Translations under genes and position numbers: made by a program
Notes under the pieces: generated by a model
The model's input: the letters and a program-made list of their open reading frames with translations, nothing else
Told to the model about the DNA's origin: nothing
Database searches by the model: none
NCBI GenBank assembly: GCA_032718865.1
Contig: JALUTQ010000024.1
Span: 667,501-731,500 of the forward strand
DNA: 64,000 bases
From: Tilletia caries
Lineage: Eukaryota > Basidiomycota > Exobasidiomycetes > Tilletiales > Tilletiaceae
Direction of reading: 5' to 3'
Part shown: piece by piece, positions 53,500 to 62,953 of the stretch
How positions within the stretch are numbered: position 1 is the stretch's first letter
Layout of the letters: every line of letters begins with the position of its first letter

Positions 53500-54290
53500 C
53501 GTGATTTACCGTGAAAGAGTCACGATTTCTGATATGACCATGACTAATAAAGTCAGTTAGTATCCCTACCAGTATCCTCTTTCACAACATCCCCAAGAAG
53601 CACCGTGACCAGCTCCCGTTCCGTATCAAGAGGATTGTCGTCGAGCCCAAGTAACCCCTCCATCGAACACCACCTCATCGACCAGCCTACAAGAAGGCCA
53701 GCGTTCTCCCTAATCCGTTGAACCAAGAACGAGGTCATACGGAGCTTCACGGTCTCGGTCAGGGCCCGCGGGCAGGTACCTGCTCTCCCAGGCAGTCAAC
53801 ATCTGCTCCCTCAAGCCCGTCCACTTCCGGCCTGTCTTCAAGCTGCTTCCCCAGTGCCGGTGAGTAAGACCCCCCACCCTCTCGCTCCACTCTCAGACAC
53901 CGTGGGCTGTGCTTTTACTAACCCTCGACGGTATTCTGCTCTTCGTCTTCGCCGTTCTCAACCCGGTCAAAGCCGTCAGCTGGTTCCAGTCCCATCTCGC
54001 CAAGTTGCACATGCAGCTCAGGCCTCAGCGGTGAACAGGACGACGAGGATCCTGCGATCAAGGCGTCGGAACATCAAGACTCGACGTCGGCTGCTGACAA
54101 TCAAGGGCCGTCGCAAAGTTCCGTCTCATGGGCACCCATTCCCAACATCGGACGAGGCTCGGTACCGGCCTCGCACCCGTCCGGGTCCAGCAGAGAACGA
54201 AGTGTACATACTTCATCCTCCGCGCCTACGCTCCCTATCGGAGACGACGACAGCCCGCTCGCAGGCAGCAGTCTGACCTCGACACCGAAA
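53500..54290 (+). other. Coding-looking fragments before the MFS remnant
   Basis: A segment ending at 53861 reads GRYLLSQAVNICSLKPVHFR...LLPQC before a GTGAGT donor, and 53926-54033 reads LDGILLFVFAVLNPVKAVSW with a stop; their phases do not join simply. The frame of the MFS exon is also open from about 53940 to 54291 without an ATG. Probably remnants or unresolved 5' exons. Confidence 0.25.
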
Positions 54291-55324
54291 ATGACAACAT
54301 CGACCGCCAGTCTGTCCTACCCTGACAGCAACGACGGGGTCGCTCGCGATGATGAACTGGGCGAGCCTGACTGGACGAATCGATCGCGGAGATCGAGTAT
54401 TGCGACTGCTGTGGCGGACCTACGGAAACAGCTCGGATTGACGAGCGAGAAGCCTGCTCCTCCTCCCATCACCCCCGGTCGGACGCCGCTGGTGGAAGAG
54501 CTGGAAGAAGGAACGGACCCTCTTGATTGGAGCATGGCACGTAAAACGTGAGACTGTCGTCGTTGACATGCATGACATTCCGGACGGTTACTGATTCACC
54601 CCTCTTCATTCCTTCCCCGAATTCAAAAAGATGGGCCACGACGTGCTACTGCATCATGATCATATCTACCACAGTGAGTCAGAAAAGTAGTGCAGCGACC
54701 TGCAAATGAGGCTCGTGTCTTGAACTAGCTGCTGACTTTACCTTTCTCTCAGTTTTCCTCCTCCTCATACGCAGCTGCCACCCCGTATATTCAAACATAC
54801 TTCGGCGTATTCCGCATCGTAGCACTCCTCGGCACCTCCCTCTACGTCCTCGGCTTCGCTGTCGGCCCTTTAATCTGGGCGCCAACCTCAGAAGTCATCG
54901 GTCGCAAACCAGTCTACCTCGGCAGCTTCATCGCTCTTACCGCCTTCGGACTCGGGCTCGCCTTTGCAGAGAACATCCAGACTCTGCTCATCGGTCGCTT
55001 CTTAAGTGGAGTCTGCGGTGCCTCGGCACTTAACAACGTTGCAGGTTCTCTCGCGGACATGACTCGGGTCCGAAATCGAGGTCGATTTGTGAGTTCTTTC
55101 TCAGATAACAGGGCCCTGCGCTCGCTCTTCGCTCAGTCCCTGTCATTCTGACCTTTCCCCTGCTCTCTAACTCTTCATCTTCCCAGAACACAGCGTACAG
55201 GCTATTCTCATTCGGCGGACCAACACTAGGTCCCATCGTCGGGACGTTCGTCCTCCGCGTCGGCTTCCGGTGGAACATCCGGCTCAACCCCATTCTCTCC
55301 TTCGCGGCCCTCGTCATAGGATGA
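54291..55324 (+). pseudogene. MFS transporter, truncated after about six helices
   Basis: Four exons in phase, 54291-54547, 54631-54673, 54753-55088 and 55187-55324; 257 aa. An N-terminal polar region with DPLDWSMARKT precedes helix 1 (WATTCYCIMIIST), then SSSYAAATPYIQTYFGV, helix 2 onward with GPLIWAPTSEVIGRKPVYL, the MFS motif A-like loop, ALTAFGLGLAFAENIQTLLIGRFLSG, AGSLADMTRVRNRGRF, and FSFGGPTLGPIVGTFVLRVGFRW. A stop comes at 55322-55324 just after FAALVIG. The drug/H+ antiporter (DHA1, polyamine-transporter-like) family normally has twelve helices and about 500 aa, so half is missing. No remainder was seen downstream. Confidence 0.75.
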
Positions 55325-55927
55325 CGACGAGATGGAGGCAGCGGGTTGCCATAGAACTCTGCTGCTGCTCCTTGACCTCGATGAATGCTCTCGTCTTGAA
55401 CTCACTGCCGGCTGCCTATGTAATCGTATCAGGTTGGAAGGTTAGCATTATCAGTTCATGGTCCAGCTAAGGGGGCATATCAGAACGCGGTGCTGATCAG
55501 CACTTGTAGGCGGTCATAGATTGCGTGGGGTCAGGGAGGCGATGGAAGCCACGGATAATGCGAGGTTGCTTGGTACGAGTCTTGCGGAGCGGTGATGTCC
55601 TAAGGACGGACAGGCTAAGCCCCCCGTGCCCCGAGCTGAGCTCTGTGGACACAGGGGGACGAGCGTGCTGAGCACTTCTCGCCCCCACCGCCAAGGAGAT
55701 CGACGTCAAAAGGACGGGCAGGAGGGAAACAAACAACGAGGGGGGGGGGGCACGCTGGTCGCTGACACGCATGACGCAATCTCATCTCTTTATATTATTA
55801 TCTTATCTTATCGTATACAAAGTTTTCCCTCCCTTTGTTCTTCAGGAATCGATCGACATCATCCCTTTGTTCTTGTGCACCAAGACTCCAACGTCCAACA
55901 CTCAACAGCTTACAGCAATCTCTCAAG
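55325..55927. other. Intergenic, promoter of the chromodomain-like gene
   Basis: No gene seen. A G10 run at 55741-55750 and an AT-rich TATATTATTATCTTATC at about 55791, some 135 bp before the next ATG, are the only notable features. Confidence 0.45.
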
Positions 55928-56604
55928 ATGCTCACCCCACCTCCTTCGCCTCCTGCTACAACCCCTCACGGCGGTCTGGCGATCCACCCAGCCTTCGACA
56001 CTCCCCACGCTTACCAAGACCACGACGGCCATTCGGAGGCCTATGAGATCGCCACGGTTCTCGACTACGACCAAGAATCTGATTCGTTCAGAGTGAGGTA
56101 TCGACACCTCTCTCCTATCTCTCTCTCCCCTCTATTCCTTTTTGGGCTGATCGGGGCTCTCTCTCTCTCTCTCCCCCGTTCCGGCAGACTCAATTTGTCC
56201 CCACTATCGTGTGTGCTCAGGACTTCACCGACCAGGACTACATAGGGGCTCAAAAACTTCGCTTTGAGGCCGAACCCGGGTCGGCAGATCGACATCGGTC
56301 ACTGCCCGGTCTCTTGAAGAAGTACAAGTACCGCCAGCAGAAGGCGGCGATGGAGGCTGAGCAGGCCGCTGAGGCCGGCCCCTCGTCGTCCGGGATCGCC
56401 CAGGGCTCGGCGGCGTCGGCAGAGAAGGGCAAGCAGAAGGGAAAGCGTAAGGCGAAGGAGAAGGGAACGCCGGCCGAGCCAAAGCAGAAGAAGGCGCGCA
56501 AGGGCTCGGCGGCGTCGGCGGAGAAGGGCAAGCAGAAGGGAAAGGGCAAGCAGAAGGGAAAGGGTAAGGCGAAGGAGGACGGAACGCCTGCCAAGCGCAA
56601 GTAG
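55928..56604 (+). CDS. Small chromodomain-like protein with Lys-rich tail
   Basis: Two exons, 55928-56092 and 56188-56604 (alternative donor at 56098), about 193 aa. Exon 1 ends YEIATVLDYDQESDSFR, like the first strands of a chromodomain (YEVExILDxxxxxxxFxVKW); exon 2 begins TQFVPTIVCAQDF and continues DRHRSLPGLLKKYKYRQQ. The typical W.G motif between them is absent, so the fold is degenerate or the splice differs. The tail carries a duplicated Lys-rich unit, GSAASAEKGKQKGK...KAKEKGTPAEPK and GSAASAEKGKQKGKGKQKGK...TPAKRK. Chromodomain-like proteins bind histone tails; many in fungi derive from retroelement integrases. Nuclear location inferred from the basic tail. Confidence 0.5.
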
Positions 56605-57228
56605 GGACGCCCTTGTTTTTTTACACTGATCACAAACTCCTCCCAATAAACACATCCAGACGCACAATGCGGACAGTGAAAGATAGCATGATGAATGATG
56701 ATGATGATGATGGGCGATGGCATTGCAGGCAGGGTGTGATATAACATTGGTTGAAGCAGTGAAGCACAATGAACGATCCACAGGGGTTAGTGCGCAGCAT
56801 GAGCGTCCGAAGCGCGTTCTTCGCCCGCGGCGGGGAATCGTAAGAAGGAACGGAAGTATAACCGTCGGGCGGCGAGGGAGCGGGCTGCTGCTACGGCTGC
56901 TGCGAACCTGGCTGGTCGGGAGCGGAGTGCGGCGGCGCTCAGCGTTGGGGTTGGGGGAACGACGGTGCGGTCGACTCGGTCCTCTGGTGCTGGTGTTGGG
57001 CAGCATCCTGCTAGCGAGGCTGGGGTTTTGGGCGTCGGTGGGAAGAAGGCTGGTAAGGTGGGCAGTCGGAAGAGGGCGGATGTAAGGGCGGGCGCGGCGG
57101 CGTTGGCTGCTCAGCCTGCTCCGACGACGGCGACGACGGCAGCAACTACCCGGGCGAGCTTGGCCTCGTCGCAACAGCAGCAGCAGCAGAACGGCGAGCC
57201 TTCGTCCCATGCTCGCACCTCCGGTCTG
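56605..57228. other. Intergenic between convergent genes
   Basis: 3' flank of the chromodomain-like gene and of the minus-strand exons ending at 57229. A plus frame reading KERKYNRRAARERAAATAAA and an Arg/Ala-rich continuation is open here, but composition is low-complexity and no start was found. (GAT)n at 56694-56711. Confidence 0.35.
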
Positions 57229-58528
57229 CTAGGTGCTTCTTCTCGCTCGATTGCGCACATCACCCAGATCCACCTCCTCAACCTCCTGCGCCACACTCAT
57301 GATCAGCCGTTTCCGCACCGGCAAGTCGTTCACATTCGGCGTCGTGCTGTACACGACCTGGACCAGGCTGACCATGACGACCCGGGCGAGGTCGACGGTG
57401 CCGCTGCCCCCGTTCGTTGTCGTCGTCGTCCGGGAGGTGGAGCGGGTGATGCACGACCCGTTGGGTGAGGACGCGTTGGAGACGACCGTCGGGGCTGTGT
57501 TGGGCCGGCGGAGGATGCCGCTTCGCCCGCTGGAAGAGCCGATTTGAGATTGCCAGTCTTGTTCTGGGGGCGTCGTAGGCGCGGGAGAGAGCAGACTGAC
57601 GTCGCTTGGGCGGATGATGGTCAGGAAGGGTATTACCGACGGGGCGTGGAAGGCAGGTGCTGCAGGGAGATGAAGCTGAAAAATATGTAATGGGGAAAAG
57701 GATAATTGAGTGTCCAGGAGTCGCGAGGGAGGGCTAGGACGTGAGCAGAAAGAGAAGGGCTCTCACCTCCATTTGTATGCCACGTCGTAATGCTTTGAGT
57801 ATCATACCCGTCCATTTTGTGGAGACGACCTGCTTCTGCCAGTCCTGGGCCAGAATGGCATCGGAAGAGAAAAGAAGCTGGGGCCGGAGGGAACAAGGGC
57901 GGCAATGCTGGGGCAGAGCACGACTTGTTCGGCTCGGACGGGGAGTCTCCGCTCTTTGGCTTTGTGAATATGTCGCCTGCGTCTGGGCGGAGTGGGCGGA
58001 TTGGCGTGGGTGCGGGTGCGGGTGTGGGGGGCAGTGCGTCCCGGAAGGCGTTGTCCTCTGCGAACGATGGCGATGGGGATGGGGATGGCGATGGCGAGGG
58101 GGAGGGGGAGGGGAATGATGATCCGTTTGCGAGTCCGAGTGCGCGGCGGGCGCAGAGGCGGTTGCCGTCGCATCAGGGAGGAAATAAAGGTACGCCTGTC
58201 CTTGGCAGCGGGATCGGTGGTGCCGGTACGGGTGCGGGTGCGGGTCCGACAACGATGTCGCTCTCGGCGCTGATAGTCTCGCCCAACTTAAACGAGGTGG
58301 ACTTTGCGGCGCTGTTGAGGACGAACCTGGGTGGCGGCGGGTCCGTCGGACATGACCTTGGCTCGCTGCTGACGGGCTCGCCGGTGAGGCTTTGCTCGCG
58401 CGCGCTGTGAAATATGGGAATGATGAGTCTCTCTCCCCAGAGGGCGAGAGGGCGAGAGGGCGAGAGCGAGAACTAGGACGAGAGAAGGACGGTGTCGGCG
58501 TCGGTATCGATGAGGAGAGCATCGGAGT
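57229..58528 (-). CDS. Unrecognised gene, 3' exons
   Basis: Exon 57229-57675 and the preceding exon ending at 57767 join in phase across a GTGAGA...TTTTTCAG intron. The last exon reads VIPFLTIIRPSDVSLLSPA, EQDWQSQIGSSSGRSG, then SGTVDLARVVMVSLVQVVYS, NDLPVRKRLIMSVAQEVEEV, DLGDVRNRARRST and a stop at 57229. The upstream exon ends DAILAQDWQKQVVSTKWTGM and LKALRRGIQME. Composition is convincingly protein. Further upstream (57880-58528) the minus frame is Pro/His/Ser-rich, while the plus strand has an open frame (57817-58410) with GDGDG and NLNEVDFAALLRTNLGG that also looks protein-like, so the 5' extent is uncertain. Family not recognised. Confidence 0.45.
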
Positions 58529-59030
58529 CTCGGAGACGGGACAGCAAAGAAAGAGAGATCACGTTAGTCAACACAGTGGGAGGATTGGATGAGCTCAGTG
58601 GAGGAAGACGGTACTCACCCCCGAAGGGTCTCGCGCTCTCCTCCCCCGCATTAAGGGGGATTCCCCCGGGATGCTGATCAAGCAGAGAGGCGCTCGATAG
58701 ACGCAGCGGCATTGTTAGCCCTCCCCCTCCGAGGAATGCCACTGCGGAGGCCCGGGAGTGGGGAGTAGGGAGAACGCCAAGGGGTTAGGGTATCGGTTTC
58801 CGGATCGCAGGCTCTACATTCACTCACTGTCATCGCCACGCAGTCCGTATGGGCTCCCGACGGGTTCGTCTTGTACCTGAAGCCGTCGTTGCCGTTGATG
58901 TCAAAAGAAAGGACGTGAGCTGTGCGATATGCGTCAGGCGGTACGATGGTGAAGGGCTGAATGGCAGGGATTGACGCGCAACGCGCAAGGAAGGATGACG
59001 GGAGGACCGAGAGGATGGTGCTTGATACAT
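58473..59030 (-). CDS. Unrecognised gene, exon-like segments
   Basis: Segment ending at 58828 reads SIPAIQPFTIVPPDAYRTA then HVLSFDINGNDGFRYKTNPS before a GTGAGT donor. 58619-58741 reads AFLGGGGLTMPLRLSSASLL and GIPLNAGEESARPFGG before another GTGAGT. 58473-58528 would end DSDALLIDTDADTVLLSS with a stop. Donors and acceptors are good, but the first junction is one base out of phase and no in-frame ATG was found (an ATG at 59029 is in another frame). It may be the 5' part of the gene at 57229-58528, or a decaying gene. No family recognised. Confidence 0.35.
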
Positions 59031-59068
59031 GATGGCCATTGTGCGGAGGAGCTGAGAAGAACGCGTCC

Positions 59069-59092
59069 CGCGAGCAGACGCGTCTGCTCGCG
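59069..59092. repeat. 24-bp perfect palindrome
   Basis: CGCGAGCAGACG followed directly by its reverse complement, just upstream of the minus-strand exon-like segments. Could be a binding site for a dimeric regulator. A related GGCGTCTGCAGACGCC palindrome occurs inside the MITE at 62487-62504. Confidence 0.7.
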
Positions 59093-59099
59093 CGCGGCT

Positions 59100-60390
59100 T
59101 CGCGTCGGGCCGAGAGAGGTGATCAGCACACGTGATCCACCCGTGATCGACGGACGATGATCACGTGGGTTCAGTTGATCTGCCTGCTCCGAGGTATTGG
59201 CGGACGGAGGAGTAGTGGGCAGAAGGAGGCGTCTCCGTCTACCTACAAGCTATCAAACACTTAGTGCGTCCCAGAACCTAATAGGCAATAAAATGATGAG
59301 CCACAGGTGTATAGGTAGGTGACATTGGTCATGCTGGGCTGGTGCTTTCATATCATTTCGTGGGTTCGAATTATGGCTGAGACTCAGGAATTATGGTCTC
59401 AAACTCTCAAATCATCGGGTCCCGACTGCCGACTGGCTCGGACGACTGGCTTCCGAGGACAGGCCAAAGGTCCCAGCAACATCATTTCATCACATCTTAG
59501 AGCCGAACCTGGACAGAGTAAAAGTCTGGAGACTCGATTTCCTTGTCTATCCATCATGGCCAAGAAACGCTAGCTGCGAAACAATGTACATATGTACGTG
59601 CAGACGGGACCGTACCCGTGCACGATTGCTGCCGGTACTTGCTCTGATATCCTTCCAGTCAACTCACTGAAGTACTGAAGAGTGAAGGCTGAACGACAGG
59701 GGCCACCATCGCTGGAAACGGCGATCGAAGCCTCGCAGCGAGTTATCAGGCACAAGTGTGGCTAGCAGCGCGCAGGAACAGTAGCAGTAGTTTACAGTAG
59801 CACATCAGTTTTAAGAAAACACTTGAGGTTTGAGACGTTGAGACCTGTTCTGGGTGGATGAGACTCTCCCCGCGAACATTTTGCTCGTGGGAATAAATTT
59901 ATGGTTACAAGCCAAATGAGCTCATTTTGTTTGAAACTCCAACAAAAGGTTGAAGCTAACACCTCGATGGAACCAATTTGATGCAGATCATAGAGCCAAA
60001 TGGTGGAACTGAATACTGTCGCACCGCGCGTCCTCGAGGACAAATTGCCTTGTGCCTGTGTCCGTGTGTTCTACCGAATGAATATCGACGCACTTGTGTG
60101 CCGGTGGCTCCGGACTGCCGCTCCACTCTGTAAGGCGGGTTTGTATTCCAACTGAGCTTTGGCCTGCTCCCCGCGCTGCATTAGTTGCAGTAGTGCCGGG
60201 GATAGCCCTGGCCCAACAGAGCACCAGCACGCGGCCCAGTGAAAGTGGCTGCAGATAGGAGCTCTTCCAAGACCAGTCCAGCCCAGCAGTGACTTCGAAG
60301 CAGTGCAGGAGCCTACCTGGCCATCGTGCACTCGTTCCTGTGTCCGGCGTGTTGTTGCTCCAGTGCCGCTTACAGCTTACACTCTTCCTC
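59100..60390. other. Intergenic, nothing coding identified
   Basis: Three CACGTG-type sites (59130-59170) and AT-rich stretches (59870-59960). GGTTCGAAT near 59353 resembles a Pol III B box, but no tRNA fold surrounds it. No supportable gene. Confidence 0.5.
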
Positions 60391-60461
60391 TGCTTCCCGC
60401 AGGTTCTGCGTCTTTCTAACCTCTAATCTCAGCTTACATTTCTTCTCTCTTGTCTGCATCT

Positions 60462-60468
60462 TATAAAA
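60462..60468 (+). promoter_or_regulatory. TATA box of collagen-like gene copy C
   Basis: GCATCTTATAAAACCGGGTCCCAATCC about 145 bp before the start, preceded by CAGGTTCTGCGTCTTTCTAACCTCTAATCTCAGCTTAC. Nearly the same block precedes copies A and B. Confidence 0.65.
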
Positions 60469-60611
60469 CCGGGTCCCAATCCTTCCTCTTCCCACTTCTC
60501 TCTCCATCCCTCACCCACTCTCTCACTCCAACCTCTCCTACGGCACTCTCTCGCCTCCCACACTTACACAGTCTTTTCTCCTTCGCTTTCCTTCATCTCC
60601 TCTTTTTTAAA

Positions 60612-61442
60612 ATGAAGACCTTCACCACCGCCACCCTCCTCGTCGCCTCGGCCGTCGCTGCCAACGCCGCCTGCACACCCACCAAGTCCGACGCATGCAA
60701 CAGCATCTCGTCCGGTGGTCTCCTCAACCTCGGCCTCCTCGGCTGCTCCGACTTCAAGGTCAACCCCGTCATCGACATCTTCCGTCGCTCTGACGAGTCC
60801 TCCGAGGAGTTCGTTGCCCGCGCCGAGATGGAGCGTGCTCTCACTAGCGCCAAGAAGACCGATGCCTGCAAGTCCCTCTCCAGCGCTGGCTTCTTGAACC
60901 TCAACCTCTTCGGCTGCTCCAAGTTCGACGTCAGCCCCAAGGTCCACATCTTCCGTCGTGACGGCACCGCCGGTACTCCCGGCTCCGCTGGATCCGCTGG
61001 CTCTGCTGGCTCCCCCGGTGTCAAGGGTACCCCCGGCGTCCCTGGCTCCAAGAACACTCCCGGCCAGGCCGGCACCCCCGGCACTCCCGGTACCCCCGGC
61101 ACTGCTGGCTCACCCGGTGTTCCCGGTGTCCCCGGCACTGCTGGTACCCCCGGCACCCCTGGCACGCCCGGCACTGTTACCACCAAGTCCGCCACCAAGT
61201 CCACTGCCACTGCCACCAGCACTGCCACCACCAAGGCATCCACCACCAAGGCATCCACCACCAAGTCTGCCACCACCTCCACACCCTCCACCACCGCAGC
61301 GTGCCCCGTGCCCGTCAGCAAGTCTTCTTGCAACGACCTCTCCAAGGCTGGTCTGATCAACCTCGACCTCCTCGGATGCTTCCTCTTTGACGTCAGCCCC
61401 ACCATCAAGGTCGGCCAGAGCTTCAAGAACTTCTTCCACTAG
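60612..61442 (+). CDS. Collagen-like secreted cysteine-module protein, copy C
   Basis: 276 aa, single exon. Signal peptide MKTFTTATLLVASAVAANAA. Module 1 ends LLNLGLLGC, module 2 LNLNLFGC, module 3 INLDLLGC; eight Cys. Arg-Arg in DIFRRSDESS and HIFRRDG. The Gly-X-Y run is the most regular of the family, about 24 triplets (GTP, GSA, GVP types) with a single Gly-to-Asn break (SKNTP), followed by a Thr/Ser/Lys-rich linker (KSTATATSTATTKASTTK) likely to be O-glycosylated. Start fixed by the signal peptide and the TATA-leader spacing; the frame is open upstream to 60450. It lies outside the segmental duplication, so it arose by a separate, older event. Confidence 0.88.
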   Translation: MKTFTTATLLVASAVAANAACTPTKSDACNSISSGGLLNLGLLGCSDFKVNPVIDIFRRSDESSEEFVARAEMERALTSAKKTDACKSLSSAGFLNLNLFGCSKFDVSPKVHIFRRDGTAGTPGSAGSAGSAGSPGVKGTPGVPGSKNTPGQAGTPGTPGTPGTAGSPGVPGVPGTAGTPGTPGTPGTVTTKSATKSTATATSTATTKASTTKASTTKSATTSTPSTTAACPVPVSKSSCNDLSKAGLINLDLLGCFLFDVSPTIKVGQSFKNFFH

Positions 61443-62303
61443 ATTCAAACCTCTAAACGGGAACTCCTGTGATACGACTTTCTTGGCCTCCCCTTCCTTC
61501 TTGCACCACCACACCCACGGACTTGGAACTTTTCTCCGATGCAGTCACCTCAATCACTTAGGGAATTATCCTGGGCCGACATTCGACGGGCAATCATCAC
61601 CGATCCTTGAACAGGGCCACAAGCACGCCTCGGGCCCCTCAAGCTACTCCGGGACGATCCATCACCGCCTTTACAACGTCGCTGTTACCCTTCCCTACTT
61701 CGTTTCTCACTTCGTTTTGTATCGCACCCCTCTACTTCACCTTCACCCACTATCCCCTGGTCCTGTGTGGACTGACCCACCCAACTCCTGACGCTCTTTG
61801 CAACGCACTCCGCACAGCGATTCTTTTACTTTTACCTTGCATTTCTCGTGACATGGGCAATAAGGACTACATAATCCTTCATCTGAATTTCTCTCCTCTG
61901 CATGTGTGTGTCTTCTGTCTGAGTGATGTGCACTGAGACAATCCTCGATCAACCGGGTTTCACTTGCTGCTGCCTGCCAGCCTCAACGCCTCAACGCCTC
62001 AAGCGACCTCGTCCAGGACTCATTGCACCTCGCTACGACTTGGTGAATGGTGATGCGCTCCGCCTGCTGATTCGCTGATGGGCGATAGGGCGATGAGGGT
62101 GTCTTGACAAGCCCCGACCGCGTGACAAGCGATGAGCGATGAGGCCGTTGCACCGCTTGCCGATGCTCTCTGCATGTCAAACAATGTCCCTAGACCACCG
62201 CGCCTGAGGATCAAGCGATCAAGATTCAAAACCTGCGAGGAGGAATGCTTGTGGATAAGAGCGGTTGTGTATTGCAGAGAACTTCCATGCCAGAAACCCC
62301 ATT
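61443..62303. other. Intergenic, 3' flank of copy C
   Basis: The first 180 bp are similar to the 3' flanks of copies A and B (ACTTTCTTGGCCTCCCCTTC, CGACGGGC.ATCATC.CCGA). No further gene seen up to the MITE. Confidence 0.5.
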
Positions 62304-62944
62304 CACTGCTACCATGGGGGTTGTTTTAAGGGGTGTAAGACGCTTGTGGAACGCACGTGTTTACCTCATGTTATAATTTTCTATTTTGTTCCGCTGATTT
62401 GGGTGTTAAAACACCTTCTAATGGTGTTAAAAACCCAGTAGGCATAGTGATCACGTGACTGCTGCAGCGACCCGGGAAGTGAGACTAGGCGTCTGCAGAC
62501 GCCTTCCTCACCGCCACCACCTTGCTCGACACCACGGCCCTCACCACACCCACCCGCGATGCCCAGCTCTACACAACATGTCATCCGCAGGTAGCAATAC
62601 TGTAAATCGAGGGTTTCTGTCTTCAGAGAGCAGCATCAATTGAGTGTGGAAGCAGCTGTGAGCCTTTTGAGATACAGGGCAGAGACTCTGAGACCACCGA
62701 GCAGACCCATTCCAATTAGAGAAACTGAAAGTCTAACTTGTCTTCGGTTCTAACAGCCGTAGAACACCTCCAATACGTCATTGTTTTAAAGCATGAGTCC
62801 GCACCACCTAAAACGCTGCAGTTTTTGCCTAACCCTTAAAACGCCTCCACAACAGGGATGTTTTGAGAGAACCGTAAAATCATTGTAAAACAAACTATTA
62901 CGAAGTGCTATACACCCCTTAAAACAACCCCCATGGTAGCAGTG
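62304..62944. mobile_element. 641-bp MITE with perfect 34-bp inverted repeats
   Basis: Left end 62304-62337 begins CACTGCTACCATGGGGG; right end 62911-62944 is its exact reverse complement (34 of 34). ATT is duplicated on both sides (62301-62303, 62945-62947), a 3-bp target site. CACTG termini with a 3-bp duplication point to the CACTA superfamily. Inside are repeated GTTAAAA/TTAAAAC motifs and an 18-bp palindrome at 62487-62504. No coding capacity. It s right edge is 9 bp from the heme lyase stop codon. Confidence 0.85.
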
Positions 62945-62953
62945 ATTCCGTGT

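Noticed and set aside
60593..61426. 277-codon minus-strand ORF antisense to collagen-like copy C
   Set aside because: Shadow of the Gly-X-Y repeat, which keeps the opposite strand open (GVPGVPG-type reading).
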